Assembly (NCBI GenBank): GCA_017629615.1
Contig: JAGBWT010000027.1
Span: forward strand, 1 to 9,700
Length of the DNA: 9,700 nt
Direction: 5' to 3'
DNA from: Alistipes sp.
GTDB lineage: Bacteria; Bacteroidota; Bacteroidia; Bacteroidales; Rikenellaceae
Shown in pieces: positions 5,956 to 9,700 of the stretch. Below the pieces are notes generated by a model. The model searched no databases and was not told the DNA's origin. It was given only the letters and a program-made list of their open reading frames with translations. The stretch's first letter is position 1; each line of letters opens with the position of its first letter. The position numbers and the translations under genes were made by a program.

Positions 5956-7130
5956 TCGAATACACGTTTGAGGGTTACACGAATGGTTGTGCCTTGACCG
6001 ATGACCGACTCGACAACGGCAATGCGACCGTGGTGATACTCCTCGACGATGCGACGCGAGAGCGAGAGGCCCAAGCCCCAGCCGCGAGTCTTGGTCGTGA
6101 AGCCGGGTTGGAATATCCGCTTCCAATTCGACTTGGCGATACCTTTGCCTGTGTCGGTGACGTCGATGCGCACGAAGTTATCGTCGGAGTCGATGCGCAC
6201 GACTATCGAGCCGTGACCTTGCAGTGCATCGAGCGAGTTCTTCATCAGATTTTCGATGACCCACTCAAAGAGTGCCGTATTGAGCATCGCCTTGACCGGT
6301 TCGCTGGCAAGGCCGTTGTAGTCGAGAGTCACGTTGCGCGGTATGCGCTTACGGAAATACATCACCGAGCCACCGACAACCTCATTTACGTTGGCTACGG
6401 TGAGAGGTGTATCGGAGCCGATTTTGCTGAAACGGTCCACGATTTTGCGCAGGTGGGTCAAATCCTTCGACATCTCATCGACAGCCATCTGGTCCACAGG
6501 TTGCTCGCGCAGATACTCAATCCAGCCGAGCAGCGACGAGGTCGGTGTGCCGAGTTGGTGTGCCGTCTCCTTTGCAAGGCCTATCCACACGCGGTTCTGC
6601 TCGTCCTGCTTCGATGAGCGCACGGTGATATAGAGCAGCACGGCAAAGGCGATGATGATAATCATCTGTACGAATGGGAAGATGTAGAGCATCTGCAACG
6701 TCGGCGAAGAGCCATAGAAGATGATATGGTTGTGCTTGGTAGTCCAGCCAAAGCGCACCACACGCGGGGTGTTGGCGGCCGACATCTTGTCCAACTCCTT
6801 GCGCAGCAGTTCGGGGGTATAGATGGTCTGCTCGTCGATGTGGTGGTACGACACGACGCGCAAATTCTCGTCGGTGATGATAAACGGAATGTTGTTGCGG
6901 TTGCTGATAATCGACTGAATGATAGGGTCTTGCGCATAGTCGCCCATATAATCGCGATTGACGCGCTCCATTGCTGCCGCCCACAACTCGACGTCGTGCT
7001 TCTCCTTCTCGCGCAACGAGTCGGCTGTCCAATACGATATGAGCAGCGAGGTGGCAACAAGCACTATGCCCGACACCAAAAGTATCGTGCGACCGCTCTT
7101 GTTCAATCCTCTTTTGACCCGTTTTAACAC
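5952..7130 (-). CDS. Membrane-bound sensor histidine kinase
   Basis: A 392-residue sensor kinase. Helix 1 (about 14-33) and helix 2 (about 146-169) flank a periplasmic sensor of about 110 residues that may be PAS-like (IPFIITDENLRVVSYHH at 81-97). The dimerisation/phosphoacceptor segment KETAHQLGTPTSSLLGW carries His191, with Gln192 where most kinases have Glu or Asp. The ATPase domain follows with N-box ENLMKNSLDAL (293-303), G1 DTGKGI (326-331), F-box IFQPGFTTK (339-347) and G2 GWGLGLSLSRR (350-360). All key ATP-binding motifs are intact. The start is GTG 7128-7130, 11 nt after the protease stop; the first in-frame ATG would remove helix 1. No response regulator is in the window, so its partner and signal are unknown. 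Its place after a periplasmic protease suggests an envelope signal, which is inference. Confidence 0.93.
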   Translation of the reverse strand: MLKRVKRGLNKSGRTILLVSGIVLVATSLLISYWTADSLREKEKHDVELWAAAMERVNRDYMGDYAQDPIIQSIISNRNNIPFIITDENLRVVSYHHIDEQTIYTPELLRKELDKMSAANTPRVVRFGWTTKHNHIIFYGSSPTLQMLYIFPFVQMIIIIAFAVLLYITVRSSKQDEQNRVWIGLAKETAHQLGTPTSSLLGWIEYLREQPVDQMAVDEMSKDLTHLRKIVDRFSKIGSDTPLTVANVNEVVGGSVMYFRKRIPRNVTLDYNGLASEPVKAMLNTALFEWVIENLMKNSLDALQGHGSIVVRIDSDDNFVRIDVTDTGKGIAKSNWKRIFQPGFTTKTRGWGLGLSLSRRIVEEYHHGRIAVVESVIGQGTTIRVTLKRVFE

Positions 7131-7141
7131 GCCTCTATCCT

Positions 7142-8815
7142 CTATTTACGTTCGGTATCCTGCTCGCGCAAAATCTTTGTCATACGCTCCTTGTCGCCCA
7201 GCGCCTCGATAGCCTGCTTCACGCTCTTGTCCTCGCTGACACTGCGAGCCGTGACACCTGTCGAGTAGGCGTAGCGGAGTATGATGTTGGAGTTGATATA
7301 CGAAATCACCTCCTTGCGATAGGTTTGGAGGTTGCTCATCTTATCGTCGTGCAGACCACTCTCGATAGCGGCCATAGCCTCCTCCAAACCCTTGTCGTAA
7401 CGCTCCTTTTCGAGGGCCTTTTTGAGTCGCTCGAAGGCTGTGCGCGACGACGATTTGTAGGGAATATCGCGGCTTGCGACCATCTTCGCAAACTCCTCAT
7501 ACTCTTGGTCGGTGATGGAGAAGGTGAGAGGGTCAATCGTTGCCGTCGGGTGCTTCTGGAAGTAGAGGTCGCCAAAGTCGTCGAACAGACCCAGAACGTA
7601 GAGCGTCAGCGTAAATTCGCTCGACGGCTCGCCACTAAATTTTATGTCGGGCATAATGCCGCCACCATCGTAGACCTTGCGACCTGCCGCCGTACGGAAC
7701 TCGTTGATAAGCGAGTCGGGCATAACCTCGGCTCGACCCTCGGAGTTGTAGCGCACGGCCTGAATACAGCGACCCGAAGGGATATAGTATTTGGCCGTTG
7801 TGACCTTCGCATAACTGTTGAAGCCGAGTGGCAGCGTTGTCTGCACAAGGCCCTTGCCGAAACTGCGCTCGCCAAGCAAGAGTGCGCGGTCGAGGTCCTG
7901 CAACGCTCCCGCTACGATTTCGGCAGCCGAGGCGCTATTGCTGTTGATAAGCACCACGAGCGGAATATCGGGCAGGATAGGGTTGTTTTGGGTGTGGTAT
8001 TTGGTGTTATCCTCGGCCTTGCGACCTTTGGTCTCGACCACAAGCGTACCCTTCGGCACAAAGAGCGAGAGAATCTTTATGGCCGACTGCATTACGCCAC
8101 CGCCGTTGTTGCGGTAGTCGAGTATCAGTTGCTTCAACTCGCCCTCGCTTTGAAGGCGTGCTATGGCGGCACGCATCTCGTCGTAGCAGCCGTCGGTAAA
8201 GTCGGAGTGGCGGATATAGCCGACACCCTCGGCAACATAGCCCGCATACGTGATGCTTGGGATTGCTATGCGCTGACGGCGAATCTTGACCGTCTGATGT
8301 TCGCCCCCGAGCAACTTCTCGACCGTCACCTCGACCGTCGTATTTGGCTCGCCACGCAGCAGGTTGCTCACCTGGCTTGTAGTGAAGCCTTTGGTCGAAG
8401 CGCCGTCGATAGCCACGATGCGGTCGCCAATCTGCAACCCTGCAAGGTCGGCAGGCGAGCCTCGATAAGGCTCGGCAATGCGCACATAGTCGCTATCTTG
8501 GCGGATAACCGCTCCGACACCGCCATACTTACCCGTCGTGTAGGTCGTAAATTCGTTCATCTCCTCCTCGGGCAGGTAGGTCGTATAGGGGTCGAGGGCC
8601 GAAGTTATGCCCTGTGCGCCATTGCGCATCATCTCGTCGGGTGCAACCTCATCGACATAGTGTGTTGCGATAGCACCCATCAGATTGACCATAATCTCCA
8701 TATTGCGACCCATACCGAAGTCGCGTCGCGAGGCGAAGATTCCTCCGACGAAGATAGCCACAACCACAAGTGCGGTGGTGGCAAGTTTGACTATTTGGCG
8801 CGTTCTAATCCTCAT
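7142..8815 (-). CDS. S41 family carboxy-terminal processing protease (CtpA/Prc type)
   Basis: A 557-residue periplasmic serine protease anchored by one N-terminal helix (about 8-28). An N-terminal helical part (about 37-85) leads to a PDZ domain (about 95-180, with GVGAVI and GLQIGDRIVAIDG), then the S41 catalytic core. The nucleophile is Ser296 in NSNSASAAEI, with conserved Asp307 and Lys321 in GERSFGKGLVQ. The Ser-Lys spacing of 25 equals that of E. coli Prc Ser430/Lys455. After the core come about 170 residues of mostly charged helix (EEFAKM, ERLKKALEKE) of unclear role, common in longer Bacteroidetes members. It trims or degrades envelope proteins from the C-terminus; the substrate here is unknown. 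I choose ATG 8813-8815, which overlaps the upstream gene by 11 nt. A TTG at 8825-8827 would add four residues. Confidence 0.95.
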   Translation of the reverse strand: MRIRTRQIVKLATTALVVVAIFVGGIFASRRDFGMGRNMEIMVNLMGAIATHYVDEVAPDEMMRNGAQGITSALDPYTTYLPEEEMNEFTTYTTGKYGGVGAVIRQDSDYVRIAEPYRGSPADLAGLQIGDRIVAIDGASTKGFTTSQVSNLLRGEPNTTVEVTVEKLLGGEHQTVKIRRQRIAIPSITYAGYVAEGVGYIRHSDFTDGCYDEMRAAIARLQSEGELKQLILDYRNNGGGVMQSAIKILSLFVPKGTLVVETKGRKAEDNTKYHTQNNPILPDIPLVVLINSNSASAAEIVAGALQDLDRALLLGERSFGKGLVQTTLPLGFNSYAKVTTAKYYIPSGRCIQAVRYNSEGRAEVMPDSLINEFRTAAGRKVYDGGGIMPDIKFSGEPSSEFTLTLYVLGLFDDFGDLYFQKHPTATIDPLTFSITDQEYEEFAKMVASRDIPYKSSSRTAFERLKKALEKERYDKGLEEAMAAIESGLHDDKMSNLQTYRKEVISYINSNIILRYAYSTGVTARSVSEDKSVKQAIEALGDKERMTKILREQDTERK

Positions 8816-9284
8816 TTGTTCGCTCAAAATTTGTTATGTAGCCCTCCATACGGAACGCGATGCGCACTGCGAGTCGGCGCAGACCCGAAATGACAATCTC
8901 GTCGCCACACTGCTCGACGCGAATCTCGTCCTCGAAGAGCGTCGTGAGGCGTTGCACAGCCCCTGCACGGAAGGTCATCACACCCTCCTGCTCGCCAACG
9001 AGGCTCATACCCATAACCTCCATTGCGGTCATAATCTGCTGGCGGTGCGTCGCCACGTTGCCCGCAATGCGGCGGCTCGTGAAGCCAAAGAGTGGATAGG
9101 TTGCCGCAAGCACTATTGCCGAGCCGAGCAAAGCCCAACCGTTCCATTGGTGGAAGTAGGCCGACAGCAACTCCTCGAATGGGAGTGGCGATTGGCCATA
9201 TTTGGCCTGAACCCACATCAAGCCTAATACCAAAACGGTGAATGTGACGAAATATTTTACGCTGCGCAGAATGTAACGTGTCAT
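8805..9284 (-). CDS. Unrecognised membrane protein with two N-terminal helices
   Basis: A 159-residue protein that I cannot assign to a named family. It has two membrane helices (about 8-26 and 48-66), so both ends should be cytoplasmic. The cytoplasmic part (about 70-159) is a compact alpha/beta segment, with SLVGEQEGVMTFRAG, a middle LTTLFEDEIRVEQCGDEI and a hydrophobic strand VISGLRRLAVRIAF. The alternating strands recall small bacterial PH-like domains, but this is only an impression. It starts at ATG 9282-9284, 25 nt after the ispH stop, and its last 11 nt overlap the start of the protease gene. That tight coupling suggests co-expression and possibly a shared envelope role. No frameshift or truncation is seen. 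Confidence 0.8.
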   Translation of the reverse strand: MTRYILRSVKYFVTFTVLVLGLMWVQAKYGQSPLPFEELLSAYFHQWNGWALLGSAIVLAATYPLFGFTSRRIAGNVATHRQQIMTAMEVMGMSLVGEQEGVMTFRAGAVQRLTTLFEDEIRVEQCGDEIVISGLRRLAVRIAFRMEGYITNFERTNED

Positions 9285-9309
9285 AGTTATATGGTTTTAA
9301 TCGGTTTCA

Positions 9310-9700
9310 CTACAATTTGGATATGGCTTCGGCCGCCTCGCGCATCAACCACTCGGGGGTCGATGTTGCACCGCACACGCCGACCGTCGAAGCACCCTCG
9401 AACCACTCGGCTCGAAGTTCGCCCGCCTCCTCGATGTTGTACGACCGAGGGTTTTCGCCCCTGCAAATCTCGAACAGCACCTTGCCGTTGCTCGACTTGC
9501 GACCACAGACAAAGACCACCACGTCGAAGCGGCGTGCAAAGGTGCGCAGATGCTCCTCGCGCGACGATACGCGTCGGCAAATCGTGTCGTCTACCGTCAG
9601 CATCGACTCGTCGGGCAGTCGTTGGCGCATAGCCTTGCAGAGTGACTCGAAGAGGGTGATGCTCTGTGTCGTTTGCGAGAGGAAGTAGATGGGGCGACCA
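9310..9700 (-). CDS. ispH: 4-hydroxy-3-methylbut-2-enyl diphosphate reductase, 3' part
   Basis: IspH (LytB) is the iron-sulfur enzyme that makes IPP and DMAPP in the last step of the methylerythritol phosphate pathway. Only the C-terminal 129 residues are in the window; the gene continues past 9700. The visible part has SQTTQS, the DDTICRR segment with the conserved iron-sulfur cluster Cys, KSSNGKVLFEIC matching the substrate-binding Ser-Asn motif, and GATSTPEW matching the conserved GASxP loop near the end. The protein ends at AISKL with no ribosomal S1 extension, unlike the IspH-S1 fusions found in some other phyla. It is the most upstream gene visible and is followed after 25 nt by the unrecognised membrane protein gene. 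Confidence 0.95.
   Translation of the reverse strand, partial: GRPIYFLSQTTQSITLFESLCKAMRQRLPDESMLTVDDTICRRVSSREEHLRTFARRFDVVVFVCGRKSSNGKVLFEICRGENPRSYNIEEAGELRAEWFEGASTVGVCGATSTPEWLMREAAEAISKL

Noticed and set aside
7077..7084. TACTTTTG on the minus strand, matching TAnnTTTG
   Set aside because: It lies inside the kinase coding region downstream of its start and has no -33 element at the right spacing, so it is probably a chance match.
7325..8893. Plus-strand reading frame of 522 codons opposite the S41 protease
   Set aside because: The minus strand encodes an intact protease with catalytic Ser, Asp and Lys. The plus-strand product is rich in His, Arg and Val with no domain pattern, as expected for an antisense shadow.

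Overview
The window looks like chromosomal DNA of a GC-rich Bacteroidales bacterium, and an Alistipes/Rikenellaceae-type genome is my best guess. Three points support this. Several proteins look like Bacteroidetes versions of their families (MurA with Asp in place of the active-site Cys, a DUF4271-like membrane protein, a short Xre regulator coupled to a four-helix membrane protein). Promoters match the Bacteroidetes -33/-7 type (TTG, then 20 nt, then TAnnTTTG). No Shine-Dalgarno sequence stands out before the starts I checked. The genus is inferred, not proven.

Every gene I can support lies on the minus strand, so transcription runs from high to low coordinates. In transcription order: the 3' part of ispH (9310 to beyond 9700); an unrecognised two-helix membrane protein (8805-9284); a periplasmic S41 carboxy-terminal processing protease (7142-8815); a membrane sensor histidine kinase (5952-7130); a DUF4271-like integral membrane protein (5167-5955); hemD (4306-5157); rnpA (3914-4291); yidD (3697-3957); and a sodium:solute symporter (2227-3678). 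Gaps are 25 nt or less and several neighbours overlap, so this is probably one long transcriptional unit. A good promoter inside the end of the DUF4271 gene could start a second transcript at hemD.

Two short units follow, each with its own promoter: murA (814-2124), and a coupled pair of a four-helix membrane protein (312-746) and a 66-residue Xre/Cro-type repressor (119-319) that overlap by 8 nt.

The left end (1-118) is non-coding and holds two arrays of 9-bp tandem repeats that share one 9-bp register.

Most of the window is housekeeping: isoprenoid synthesis (IspH), tetrapyrrole synthesis (HemD), tRNA 5' processing (RnpA), membrane protein insertion (YidD), envelope proteolysis (S41 protease), signal sensing (histidine kinase) and peptidoglycan precursor synthesis (MurA). 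I see no CRISPR, prophage, transposase, tRNA or rRNA. The least ordinary items are the membrane protein/Xre pair, the 9-bp repeat tract, the Asp-type MurA, the orphan histidine kinase next to the protease, and the internal hemD promoter.
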